Assembly (NCBI GenBank): GCA_002005505.1
Contig: KV908437.1
Span: 422,085-449,584 of the forward strand
From: Botryococcus braunii
Lineage: Eukaryota; Chlorophyta; Trebouxiophyceae
Direction of reading: 5' to 3'
DNA length: 27,500 nucleotides
Shown piece after piece: positions 12,056-21,479 of this stretch (the first letter of the stretch is position 1; each line of letters begins with the position of its first letter). The notes beneath the pieces were generated by a model. The model searched no databases. It saw only the letters and a program-made list of their open reading frames with translations, and had not been told where the DNA came from. The position numbers and the translations under genes were made by a program.

Positions 12056-15000
12056 TCACCAGAACTTGGCAAGACCCAGTGAGTTTCTATGACCCTGAAA
12101 CACTAGTCTTACTAGAGGTTTAGTGAAGATGTCAGCTACATTTCTGGCAGACTGAATGTATTTGAAGTCAACCTGCCCCTTTGCAATAGCTTCACGTGCA
12201 AAGTGACAGCTGATTGCAATGTGCTTGGTATGTTTAGAATACACTGGATTCCTGAGGTGATTGATGCACCCTTGGTTATCACAATGTATCTTCACTATCC
12301 AGGGAAACACACCAATTTCCTCTAGGAATCCCCTCAGCCAATTAGCTTCCTTCACAACAGCACTTGCTGCCATGAATTCTGCTTCTACTGTGGAAGTAGC
12401 CACAGCAGATTGCTTTTTACTTCCCCACACAACTGCTCCTCCAAACACAGTGAGAACGAAGCCGGTGGTGGAGAAACGGTGGTCTTGATCCCCACCGTAA
12501 TCAGCATCAACATATCCCTCCAACTCTGTTTCTTTTCCACCAAGGATCAGAACCAGGTCTCGGGTTCCCTTAAGATATTTCAACACACGGATTGCTTCAT
12601 TCCAGTGTGCTGTTGTGGGTGACATCCTGTACCTCGACAGAACTCCTACAGCCTGGGATATATCAGGACGAGTGGTGTTAGCTATGTAGAGTAGTGACCC
12701 TACTAACTCACAGTATCGATGACCAGGAGGCAGAACACTCCCAGCACCAATACTATCATTCCCATCCTTTGGTGCAGGCATCTGAGACATTACAAAATCT
12801 TTTGTCATTGGGGTATCGGGCCCAACTGACTCAAGATCAAGACCAAACTTCTCCACAAGTGCATCTATCTTAGGAATGCAACTCAGGGAGATTAACCCCT
12901 TCTCTCTATCTCTCATGACTTGACAACCTAAGAAATCCTTCACTTCCCCTAGATCGTGGATGGTGAATTCTTTCTTGAGAAGCTCTTTCACTCTCTCCAC
13001 CTCTGACATGCCCTTGGATACAATCAAGAGATCATCTACATAAATTAGCACGTAGGATTTACCCCCATCTTCAGAGCATCTCACATAAACTCCAGCATCA
13101 CTCTTGCACACCTCATACCCCATGACTTCAAGTTTGTCATTAAGGGTTTTGTGCCAGGCACGTGGGGCCTGCTTTAGGCCATACAGTGCCTTTTTGAGTC
13201 GACACACGGTATTGCGATCACCATTCTCAAATCCAGGAGGTTGCGTTACATACACTTCTTCCTCCAGCTCACCATTGAGAAAGGCTGTCTTAACATCTAC
13301 CTGGTGAATCTCATAACCTTCCCTAGCAGCCACAGCTAACAAGGTTCTCCTAGCTCCATAGCTGCTGGTTGGTGCAAAGACCTCCATGACATCTACTCCA
13401 GGAATTTGTCGACAACCCTGAGCAACCAATCTTGCCTTGAATCTCAACACATTGCCATGTGCATCCATTTTCACTGAGAAAATCCAGTGAACTGGTATTA
13501 CCTTATGCCCATGAGGTCTGGGAACATATTCCATAACCTCATGGGTGTCTAATGAATTCTGCTCTTCTTGCATAGCAGCCTTCCAGTATTCCCACTGAGG
13601 AGACATCTGAGCTTCTCTTAAATTAGAGGGAACATGGATTTTACCAAATCTAACACCAGTGTGCTTCTCCTCCTCTCCCTTACCCTTGGGAGAATCGTTG
13701 GTTGCACCCTCAGAACCCACTACTCTTCCACTGACACTCGCCGCACTACAGCTAGCTTTTCTCTCAGTGGTATCAGAGCTTTCTCTCATGCTTCTCTCTC
13801 TCTTGGATTCGCACCTCGCACTGCTCAACTTGTTGCCTCGCACGCTCACATCTTCCTCCCAAACACAGGTACCTCCCGGGAAGCATCCATAGTCCGGAGG
13901 TTTCTCACATTGTCTGAGCTTCCGGTTCACCTCCACATCCACACTCTTACACATCCTCTCAAGCTCAGGCTCTAGAGGGCTCTCACAGGCAGAGGGAGAT
14001 GGGCTCTGGTCGCCCCTTTGCTTCCCCTCCCTTTCTTGACTTGTATGTCTCTGACTTCCACGTTGTGTCACAAGAGACTGTGACCTCTCATCCCTGACAT
14101 CCTTCTCCCATACACAGGTACCTCTCAGGCTGCACTTGTAATTTGGTGGTACCACACATTGTCCGTGCACCTGATTCACCTCCTCTTCTCGGCTCTCACA
14201 CAAGTACTGGGATGCTGACCCAGTACTGCTCGCACAGACATTTCTGGCTGTTTCCGAGAGAGTGGAATGACTCTTCTCAGGACTGTGGCTGTCACCACCT
14301 TCCCCTACCAGTCCACGCCACTGATGGGGAGAGCCAGATGTTTCCACACAAGTCTCACCACTGACATGAAGCTCATTCACTGGACAGGACCCACCCGTGC
14401 AACTCAGCTCCCTGGGACCATTTGCAGTCATGATTGTGACTGCCCCCCTCTCATCACTAACATGAAAATCAGGGCTCTCAGACTGGCACCCATCTATCTG
14501 CACTTCCCCTGGTCCCTGTGACTGTGTGTCACTTTCTGTTAGCCCCACTTTGTCTCTGCTCTCTCCCACCTCCTGTGACAGCAGGAGTTCTCTTGCAAGT
14601 GTTCGTTGCTCATGCCTCTGGGCTCTTGTTAGCCCATCAGCAGCCAAATTGGAATTTTCCAGGCTGGTCGGTCTGAGAGACTCTTGAGCTCGCATCATTT
14701 GTTGCTGTAGTCCAGAGTCCGAATGAGTGCCGCGGGCCAGGTCCAGAGCTGCTTCGATGGTCCTTCGGATCTCCGCGGGAGCAGTGGATCTCTGGGGGTC
14801 AGGCTCGGGCTCAGCCTTCCCAGAGGGTCCTGGACATTCTGAGTCTGTGTCTTCCTGGGAAACGTGTGGATGCACTGTCTCAACTGATGAGTCCTGGATC
14901 TCTGCCTCACTGTCGTCTCCACAGGATACCTTAACTGGCTCTGGGTGCTGTTTGGTAGTGCTGGTTTCAGAGGGAACAGGGGACAGAAATTCCTCAGACT

Positions 15001-17455
15001 GAGCAGGAGTCACACTAAGACCAACACGAGAGGCCCCTCTGAGATGCTCCACAAAGATGACATCTCTGCTCTCTCGCCATATACCCCCACCCATGTATAT
15101 CCGATAGGCTTTGGAGGAGGCTGAATAACCGGTGAGCATTCCTGGCACAGTTTTTGGTGCAAAGACTGGCCTCTGGACATCTGGAATATGCACATATACA
15201 AGGCAACCCCATGTGCGCAGGAGTGAGACATCAGGCTTATATCCCCAGAACAATTCAAAGGGGGTAAGGTCCCTGCCTGTGCTTGGGCCCATGTTAAGCA
15301 GGGTGCATGCTGTCTCCAGGGCTTCTTTCCAGAGGGTGGGACTGGCAGCAGCAAAGCTCAGGATAGTCCGGGTTCTTTCCTTCAGGGTTCGGTTGGCTCG
15401 TTCAGCTGCTCCATTCTGCTGTGGGGTGTACCGGGCAGAGGTCTCCAGTTTAGTCCCCTGGGAGGCACAGAACTCCTTGAACCGGGCATTAACAAATTCA
15501 GTTCCTCTGTCACATCTGACACACTTCACAGTGGTTTTTCGTTGCGTCTGCCAGTAAACAAGTAAGTCCCTGACAGCTGCACTGATGGTGTCTTTGGACT
15601 TTACTGGAATAACTGCTTTCCACTGAGAGGCTTCATCCAGTACAGTAACCCACAAACGTTCACCAGTAATGGCTGCAGGTGTAATAGGACCCACAGTATC
15701 TATGTGTACTCGATCCAGAGGTTCCAAGGCAGGTCTGGTACTGATTCCGAAAGAGGGTCTGGCAGTCTTTCCTTCAATACACGCTTCACAGTGTACCGGG
15801 CAATCAGTGCAGGGAGAGAGGGAGGTGTCAATCCCAGTCACCAGGTTCTCCTTAGCAAGACGCTGCATCCACGTTTCTCCAGGGTGTCCCATTCTGCTAT
15901 GCCACAAGTAACGTTTGGCACAGCTGTGTGATAAGGTACTGGATTTTAGCTGTTTGGTTGCACTGGCTGCATGCTTTGATGTGCTGGTTCCTCTCACTGC
16001 AACTACACTATGAATGTAGTACAGTCCCATCTCTGCAGTGACCTGAGCTCTCCAGTGGTTTGGTCCACTGACATACGAAAAGGCACCCACATTGTCTGTT
16101 TGGAATACTGCACCATCCCTAAGGGCAGCAGATACTGACAGGATGTTGGTGGTAGCTGAAGGGACACACTGCACATGATGGATCCAGAGGGGAATGCGTT
16201 GCGGGCTCAAAATGCAGACTGACCCAGATGCAATAATACACCCAGTGGCATCAGAGGTGGCCAAGTGCAGGGGAATTGGTTTGGCATGGATGATAGGGTT
16301 ATGCAGCAATGCCACGTCATTTACTAGGTGGACCGAGGCCCCACTGTCAACCAGCCAGGAGTGCTGCAGGGGTTTACTGATCGTACTGTCCAGGACATTG
16401 TGAGATATTGTGTACAGCATACCTTCAGGAGGAGGTGGAGGTGGAGCAGGAGGCTGAAACCAAGCAGGGAAGGCATCTGCACCATGATGGGCCAGTTGGG
16501 CTACTGGGGGATGGTGTCCACCCATAGATGGCTGGCCCTGAGGCCACATGCCTTGCAGCTGTTGGACAGCTGCCACCACGTTCCTCTGTGTCTCCTCGTC
16601 CCTGCGCCTCTTTCTGCAGTCTCTCCAATAATGGCCCTTTTTATTGCAGTAGTTGCAAACTCCCTTGGAATCAGACTGTCCGGTTGAAGGCGAAGGACTG
16701 GCTCCACTGAATGCTCCAGGGGTGCTGACTCTGTTGCTGCCCTGAGGAACAGCCAAAACTCGTGGCTGACGTGGGGCAGTCTCATCAAACCCCAGAGCAA
16801 CGGCTGTGGTCCTCAGCAGGTCTGCCAGCTTGTTGAGTGGGGTCCCTGCTGCTGTTGACAGGCTGCCTGTCTCCTTGGCTGCTTCAGGTAGACCCTGCAC
16901 AATTTGGGTAGCTACAAAGCTATCCAGAAGAGGATGATTATTCCTCTGAAGACATGCCTTCAGATTCAGCATGCGACTCACATATTGGGAAATGGTCTCG
17001 TCGTGCTTCATCCCCTGACTCATCTCCAACAGCCAGTCCATGTTGGCTTGGAGATTATAACCCCCAATGAACTTCCTACAGATATATTCATATGCAACAT
17101 ATGCAGAGGATAAATCAGATAATTCCCCGTGCCACTCTTCGGGTACAGATTCATACAGCAACAGCAGTGCTGCAGCATCATGCGTGGTCCCAGGCATGTC
17201 CTCAAGTACTGCAGGCAGTGATCCCTTGGCCTCATTCGCTGCAAGGTACGCATTCTTCCAAATCATAATGTTGTGTCCCTTTTCTTTTAGCTTGATATGT
17301 ACCTTCACAAGTGTAGGAATCACCTTTGGCAACTCATCACCTTCTCCCCTGGATGTGCTGGGAGTGCAAGGCTCTCTCACAGGTGTTGAGGTAGTGGTCT
17401 CACTCACAGACGCAGAGGTTCCACTAGATGACTGACTCTTCTTCTTAGAAGTCAT
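12056..17455 (-). CDS. Copia Gag-Pol polyprotein, 1799 aa, single frame
   Basis: The ATG at 17455 is preferred; the frame also opens at a GTG nine bases earlier. Residues are counted from that ATG. Gag spans about 45-240 (IWKNAYLAANEAKGSL, YICRKFIGGY), with a CCHC zinc knuckle at C267, C270, H275, C280. The aspartic protease has DSGA at 370-373. The integrase zinc region has H519/H524 and C556/C559, and the core triad is D586, D649 and E685 (35 residues between the last two). The RT has VDVKTAFLNG near 1386 and YVDD at 1472-1475. RNase H has DADYGGD from 1650, VEAEF near 1690 and CDN near 1725. All catalytic residues I can check are present and there is no stop or frameshift. The linker between integrase and RT (about 810-1265) is unusually long and holds a duplicated Cys motif. 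Products would assemble virus-like particles in the cytoplasm and integrate cDNA in the nucleus. Confidence 0.97.
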   Translation of the reverse strand: MTSKKKSQSSSGTSASVSETTTSTPVREPCTPSTSRGEGDELPKVIPTLVKVHIKLKEKGHNIMIWKNAYLAANEAKGSLPAVLEDMPGTTHDAAALLLLYESVPEEWHGELSDLSSAYVAYEYICRKFIGGYNLQANMDWLLEMSQGMKHDETISQYVSRMLNLKACLQRNNHPLLDSFVATQIVQGLPEAAKETGSLSTAAGTPLNKLADLLRTTAVALGFDETAPRQPRVLAVPQGSNRVSTPGAFSGASPSPSTGQSDSKGVCNYCNKKGHYWRDCRKRRRDEETQRNVVAAVQQLQGMWPQGQPSMGGHHPPVAQLAHHGADAFPAWFQPPAPPPPPPEGMLYTISHNVLDSTISKPLQHSWLVDSGASVHLVNDVALLHNPIIHAKPIPLHLATSDATGCIIASGSVCILSPQRIPLWIHHVQCVPSATTNILSVSAALRDGAVFQTDNVGAFSYVSGPNHWRAQVTAEMGLYYIHSVVAVRGTSTSKHAASATKQLKSSTLSHSCAKRYLWHSRMGHPGETWMQRLAKENLVTGIDTSLSPCTDCPVHCEACIEGKTARPSFGISTRPALEPLDRVHIDTVGPITPAAITGERLWVTVLDEASQWKAVIPVKSKDTISAAVRDLLVYWQTQRKTTVKCVRCDRGTEFVNARFKEFCASQGTKLETSARYTPQQNGAAERANRTLKERTRTILSFAAASPTLWKEALETACTLLNMGPSTGRDLTPFELFWGYKPDVSLLRTWGCLVYVHIPDVQRPVFAPKTVPGMLTGYSASSKAYRIYMGGGIWRESRDVIFVEHLRGASRVGLSVTPAQSEEFLSPVPSETSTTKQHPEPVKVSCGDDSEAEIQDSSVETVHPHVSQEDTDSECPGPSGKAEPEPDPQRSTAPAEIRRTIEAALDLARGTHSDSGLQQQMMRAQESLRPTSLENSNLAADGLTRAQRHEQRTLARELLLSQEVGESRDKVGLTESDTQSQGPGEVQIDGCQSESPDFHVSDERGAVTIMTANGPRELSCTGGSCPVNELHVSGETCVETSGSPHQWRGLVGEGGDSHSPEKSHSTLSETARNVCASSTGSASQYLCESREEEVNQVHGQCVVPPNYKCSLRGTCVWEKDVRDERSQSLVTQRGSQRHTSQEREGKQRGDQSPSPSACESPLEPELERMCKSVDVEVNRKLRQCEKPPDYGCFPGGTCVWEEDVSVRGNKLSSARCESKRERSMRESSDTTERKASCSAASVSGRVVGSEGATNDSPKGKGEEEKHTGVRFGKIHVPSNLREAQMSPQWEYWKAAMQEEQNSLDTHEVMEYVPRPHGHKVIPVHWIFSVKMDAHGNVLRFKARLVAQGCRQIPGVDVMEVFAPTSSYGARRTLLAVAAREGYEIHQVDVKTAFLNGELEEEVYVTQPPGFENGDRNTVCRLKKALYGLKQAPRAWHKTLNDKLEVMGYEVCKSDAGVYVRCSEDGGKSYVLIYVDDLLIVSKGMSEVERVKELLKKEFTIHDLGEVKDFLGCQVMRDREKGLISLSCIPKIDALVEKFGLDLESVGPDTPMTKDFVMSQMPAPKDGNDSIGAGSVLPPGHRYCELVGSLLYIANTTRPDISQAVGVLSRYRMSPTTAHWNEAIRVLKYLKGTRDLVLILGGKETELEGYVDADYGGDQDHRFSTTGFVLTVFGGAVVWGSKKQSAVATSTVEAEFMAASAVVKEANWLRGFLEEIGVFPWIVKIHCDNQGCINHLRNPVYSKHTKHIAISCHFAREAIAKGQVDFKYIQSARNVADIFTKPLVRLVFQGHRNSLGLAKFW
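13846..14182 (-). other. Duplicated Cys motif in the integrase-RT linker of element A
   Basis: Two segments of the polyprotein, about residues 1092-1120 and 1174-1203, share the pattern EVN-x4-QC-x2-PP-x-Y-x-C-x5-C-VWE-x-DV, with Cys spacing C-x7-C-x5-C in both. I know no such motif in copia linkers. The flanks are Ser/Glu-rich and low in complexity. The function is unknown. Confidence 0.7.
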
Positions 17456-17465
17456 AGTGTGCACA

Positions 17466-17510
17466 CTGGATGTCAGTTTGTAGCGTCAGAGGTACACTTA
17501 AACCACTTAC
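17466..17510 (-). other. Candidate 45-nt intron joining the upstream frame to gag-pol
   Basis: Sense strand begins GTAAGTGG and ends CTGACATCCAG, with CTGAC branch-point-like words. Its length is a multiple of three and it contains all three in-frame stops (TAA, TAA, TGA) that separate the upstream frame from gag-pol. Removing it changes the junction codon to GAT and leaves one continuous frame. No RNA evidence is available, and 45 nt is short for an intron. Confidence 0.45.
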
Positions 17511-18046
17511 TCCACAATGCCTTCAAGGTCTGAATCAGTTTCCCACTCAGACTCGTCACGAATGTTAGGAATCAGCACATCCTGAAAGGCCTTCACTGGA
17601 ATAGTTGCCAGTGCAGACTCAACCGCCAAATATGCAGTGTGCTCAGCAAATTCTTGCTCTCTGTTGAGCCACTTCGTTACACTACAATACCTCCGAAATT
17701 TCTCTTTGGTGATGAAACCTGGTTCCAAATTAACGAATGATTGTTCCCACTTGCAAGGAGTGAACTTGTATGCTGGATACGTGGGAAATCTTGAACCAAA
17801 CCACGCTGGCAGGGGGAGAGGTCGTCCAACGTACAGATGAAACACGTAGTCTTTTACAATGGCAGCCCGTTCGTCAGGAGTCCGATCTCCTTGCTGTCCT
17901 CCGTTTCTGATTCTATCGTTGTACGAAGGTGGACCGGTTCTTAACCGAGCAGGAACGTCGACGTTGGTAGTCTTGCGAGCAGTCTGCTTCGATCTGCGGC
18001 GCTTGGCTATACAGCTTCTCGTCTCCGATTCTTGAGCCAGCCACAC
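17507..18046 (-). CDS. Extra open frame upstream of gag-pol in element A (ORF0), about 179 codons
   Basis: A frame without stops runs from just inside the primer-binding site to TAA at 17509-17507, in the same phase as gag-pol. It has no ATG; its first possible near-cognate start is GTG at 18046. The product would have a basic N-terminal part (KRRRSKQTARK), a middle with many aromatic residues (DYVFHLYVGRPLPLPAWFGSRF) and an acidic C-terminus (DESEWETDSDLEG). I recognise no family. Gag itself lies in the downstream frame, so this is extra sequence, perhaps a Gag extension made by splicing, or an untranslated leader open by chance. Confidence 0.5.
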   Translation of the reverse strand: MWLAQESETRSCIAKRRRSKQTARKTTNVDVPARLRTGPPSYNDRIRNGGQQGDRTPDERAAIVKDYVFHLYVGRPLPLPAWFGSRFPTYPAYKFTPCKWEQSFVNLEPGFITKEKFRRYCSVTKWLNREQEFAEHTAYLAVESALATIPVKAFQDVLIPNIRDESEWETDSDLEGIVE

Positions 18047-18061
18047 ACACTCAACGGGAGA

Positions 18062-18078
18062 GTGGTGGGCCCATAACC
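18062..18078 (-). promoter_or_regulatory. Primer-binding site of element A (initiator tRNA-Met anticodon arm)
   Basis: Directly inside the 5' LTR the sense strand reads GGTTATGGGCCCACCAC. The plus strand here, GTGGTGGGCCCATAACC, is the anticodon-arm sequence of plant-type initiator tRNA-Met as I remember it. Priming from an internal tRNA fragment is established for Drosophila copia and yeast Ty5. The site includes an ATG (complement of the CAU anticodon) that opens an eight-codon frame ending TGA. Confidence 0.88.
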
Positions 18079-18770
18079 TGTTAGGTTATGGGCTTGGCGT
18101 ATTCCTGTGCAGTGGCGGCACGGAGGGTGTGAGTCAAAGTTCGCTCTACTGTGTGACGAAGAGTAGAGTCTAGAACATGAACAATCAAGGACTGATTGGG
18201 CAACTTTAAGGAAACACCCGGAGTGCTTGTGCAGTCCCAAACAAGTCTATTACAATTGCTCACTTGCTCTCTCTTAACAACGGAATTCAAACTATCCTAA
18301 CTGGTACGTACTCAGAAAGGATCAATCTCATTGTCCGATGATAAGATAGCCAAGCACATACACATAACACGAAATATTGAGGTCAACAAAGCCTCAAATC
18401 TCCCAATCTATTCACCATCACGTTACCTGTGCAGTGGCGGCACGGAGGGTGTGAGTCAAAGTTCGCTCTACTGTGTGACGAAGAGTAGAGTCTAGAACAT
18501 GAACAATCAAGGACTGATTGGGCAACTTTAAGGAAACACCCGGAGTGCTTGTGAAGTCCCAAACAAGTGCCTTGCCTCTCCGTGCTAGCACCACTACCTT
18601 CCTGCACTAAACGTGTCTGTAACTTGCGTTATCTTTATCTTCATTCAAATTGTTCCTAACCGCTAAGTCTTTGTAGTTTCGCCCATATTAGTCATTTATT
18701 ATTGTCACTGACGGAATAGCCACTATTACTCCACTGAGGGAAAGGCATATATAACTCATCTAATATAACA
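18079..18770 (-). repeat. A 5' LTR, 692 bp
   Basis: Matches 11346-12037 base for base as far as I compared. It contains the 143-bp internal duplication at 18104-18246 and 18426-18568 (period 322 bp). Its sense 3' end, GCCCATAACCTAACA, can pair with the adjacent primer site. Confidence 0.95.
18748..18753 (-). promoter_or_regulatory. Candidate TATA box in the 5' LTR of A
   Basis: Sense TATATA 18 bases into the LTR (context GTTATATATGCC). If used, transcription would start very early in the LTR, leaving a short U3 and placing both 143-bp copies in the transcribed leader. An AATAAA (18700-18695) follows about 50 bases downstream. Confidence 0.45.
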
Positions 18771-18775
18771 GCAAG
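18771..18775. repeat. Target-site duplication of element A, right copy (GCAAG)
   Basis: Matches 11341-11345. B sequence resumes after it (GCACTGGTGGCCAGCGGAC when joined). Confidence 0.95.
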
Positions 18776-21479
18776 GCACTGGTGGCCAGCGGACACTACA
18801 GAAGTATACTCCAGTCCGACAGGGAAGAAGGCCTCGCAGTTGTGTACCCCGTCTTCAAGTCGCAGAATAAGCTTCAGAATTCAAGTCAATCATTTGGTAA
18901 CCATGTGCAGAATCCATCCGCAGTTTCATTCGCTAAGGCGAGCTGGTGATATGTCGGTTGCAAGTGGACGAAGCGGAAGACTACCTTGGGATGGAGGAGC
19001 GAAATTTTGAGTGCACATCGGAGGTTGTGTATGATTTGGGTCCTGAAATTGTGTGTGTGGCTCAATGATTTGAGAGAGGAAGTGATGCTCCTGTGTTAGA
19101 GCAAGTGTAGTGGTTGAGAGGCGAACCAATAGAAAGGCTTCTTTAAGTCTGTCACCCACTGCAGGCTCGAGATCAAGGGGGTGAGGTTTACAAGAGTAAT
19201 AATGAATAACCTTTACCCACTGACATTAAGTGTGATACTCAGCAGGAAGAAGTGGGTGGACCCTTCGGGAGACCCCACACGGGTATTGGTAGACATCACG
19301 AGTAACAGTACAGGTACTGTAGCATGTGGATGGGCTTGCATATGTGTTGTATGTGTAAACAGCCAGTAGTTGGTGCAATATGGTGGTAATGGACTTCTGG
19401 TTCCCCAGTCCACTCAGCACATTCTTATTTGTTCTGCTGCTACTCGCTGATGGCTAGTCCCAGATGTTGAGGGTGAGAAAGGCTGATCCGGTGTCGCGTT
19501 CGGACTCGCTGATGGCTAGTCCCTAATGTTGAGGGTGAGAAAGGTTGATCAAGTGTCGCGTTCGGACTCGCTGATGGTTAGTCCCTAATGTTGAGGGTGA
19601 GAAATGCTGAATCGGGAGTCGTGTGCCTCGTTAACCGTCGAGAACTTGCAGAGTGAAGACCTCTTATCGGAGTGGCTGTGTATTGATCAATGTCACGACA
19701 TGTCTTATGTGCCTGGCATTCCTTCCATGATATCCAGAGTGTGGAAACTAGGTATTGATTGGTTGTGTTTTGTCAATGTGATGTGTGGCTAATGCTGTGT
19801 GGCCAACGCGGTTTTCAAACCTTGAGTGATCCTAGATAGGGTCATACATGGGTCCAGTGTGGCATGTGTGACCTCTCTATGTCTGTCTGTGAATGTGGTG
19901 TTGTGAAAATCTCTAAAAAAGGTATCTGGATTTTTGTATCTGGTGTTGAAAGTTTTGGGCTGACCAAGAGTGATTTGTGGGTACCAGAAGATCATAAATT
20001 TATCGTTGCGCAATGCATGCGCTTCACGCCCTGAACTACAGTCGGGCATGGACCATGGGGTAATTGACCCAGACTGTTTAAGGTGTATTAATTAATGACT
20101 CTAGGAATGCAGAGAGGTGCAGTTGGGGTAGAAATAGCTGCAAGTTAATCTTTATCCATAGTGCGGATTACACTGAAGATATGAGTGTTAGATGGGCCAA
20201 ATTATGAACACCAAGAATTGCTAACATTTGAAGCTAATTCTGAACTTGACGTGGAAAAGAATTGGTTTTTGAGGACACTGAATCAATTTGAAGAGGTTTG
20301 GGTTAATCAGTGACATAATTAGGTCAGGGGAAGCTCATCAGTTATCGTTGTGCCCTTGCGCGTTGCGCGCGTTTGGATGTTGAGTAGCCTAATGTCTAGT
20401 TGTGATGATGGAAAGGATCTACTGTGCTCAAGATGAGGTTACTGATAGGTACTTGTGATAAGCTTAGATCCTCAAGCAGAGGATGGTGATATTTGACCAA
20501 CACACGTAAGCATTGGTGACTTCGTAAGTCATTTGTATCGTTGAAGCAACGCGCTTAGAGACTGATCAAAGTACCAATGGTGTACAGATAAGACATGTTT
20601 CAAGGGTTTTGTATATAATAGGGCAGAGTTGAGTTACCATCATTGTGACCGATATAAGTGAGCTTTGGGTGTTGAATTTGTCAATTACAGAACATTTTAT
20701 CCTAAGCCATTTATGCATTGGTGCACCCACGGCCGCACGTTAGAGGGCTAGACCAGGATAGTTAGTGAAATCAATGAAAGCTAGAAAGAGATCTCAGAGA
20801 TAGCCACAGAGCCAAGTTTGGGAGCTGTGGCCATATATGAGAAATCTTGAAAATACCAGATGAAAGTTGTTGATATCCAGACTCCAGGTTGTATAACATG
20901 AAACATGGTTGTTGGATGCGTTTTGGGTGCACGTCGCTTGTAACGGTGTCTGGTTAGACTTGATGCTCCAAATCCTTAATCCATGAAAGCGTAGAGGTTG
21001 CAGACATATAATTTGGTCGACGGACTGTGAAGCTTGTAATATCACAATGCTTCCAGGGGAAGCGAGGTGAGCTGAGGCTAGGGCAAGAAAACTTGAAAGA
21101 AATCATGACTTCTCTAATAGAGAGGGTACTTACGCAGTAAGCCCATGGTAATGTTGTTTGTGCAAGTATTGGCCTCCATATGGTGATAGAAAGGGAATTA
21201 ACACGGGAAATCACGGTTGGGACGAGTGTCGATGTTGCAGCGGACAAAATGGTGAGATGAAGTGTATGGGGGGCTTTGAAAGTGAGGGGATGGAGTTTGA
21301 GTATACATGCTTGTTTAGTTGTCATGACGGGTACGTATTATATTCATTTTGTCATTTGAACACGTCGAGGAGACGAGTCTTCAATTGTTGTCTGAGGTAT
21401 TACAACGGTATACATGAATGGTGTCTGTGGACTTAGAATAGAATTGCAACACGTTGCAAGGGGTGTGTGTGAGGATGGT
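18776..21479 (+). other. Non-coding interior of the left B element
   Basis: About 2.7 kb between the element's 5' end and its Pol tail. I find no gag, protease, integrase or RT motif. It includes a 3 x 62-bp minisatellite (19442-19625). Antisense frames such as 21325-20954 and 20049-19789 recur in the right copy. Comparing the first of these base by base, most differences change the amino acid, so there is no sign of protein-level selection. Overall identity to the right copy is roughly 95-97% where I compared. Confidence 0.6.
19442..19625. repeat. 62-bp tandem repeat, three copies, in the left B element
   Basis: Units start ACTCGCTGATGG at 19442, 19504 and 19566 and contain GTTGAGGGTGAGAAA and GTGTCGCGTTCGG. 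The same array lies in the right B copy at about 26306-26482, so it predates the duplication of the element. Confidence 0.92.

Larger units (their letters stand above)
11346..18770 (-). mobile_element. Intact Ty1/copia retrotransposon A, 7425 bp
   Basis: 692-bp LTRs (11346-12037 and 18079-18770) have TGTTA..TAACA ends and look identical. GCAAG target duplications flank the element. The minus orientation follows from the gag-pol frame, the polypurine tract at 12055-12038 and the primer site at 18078-18062. The order protease, integrase, RT, RNase H is that of Pseudoviridae/copia. An intact 1799-codon polyprotein and matching LTRs argue for a very recent insertion and possible activity. It is nested in the left B element. 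Confidence 0.96.

Noticed and set aside
18069..18093. Palindrome CCCATAACC..GGTTATGGG considered as a terminator or protein-binding operator
   Set aside because: It sits exactly on LTR/primer-site junctions in three places and is explained by the LTR end plus the tRNA-complementary site, so it is treated as a retrotransposon feature.
18383..18607. 74-codon frames inside the A LTRs
   Set aside because: They have no ATG and exist twice only because the LTR and its internal 143-bp block are duplicated.
19789..20049. Antisense frame starting MPDCSSGREAHALRN, also present at 25863-26153
   Set aside because: Same reason: shared by descent in the duplicated element interior, no family similarity, and many amino-acid changes.
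20954..21325. 123-codon antisense frame conserved between the B copies (also at 24588-24959)
   Set aside because: Base-by-base comparison shows about a dozen differences, mostly amino-acid changing. The frame persists because the copies are about 97% identical, not because of selection.
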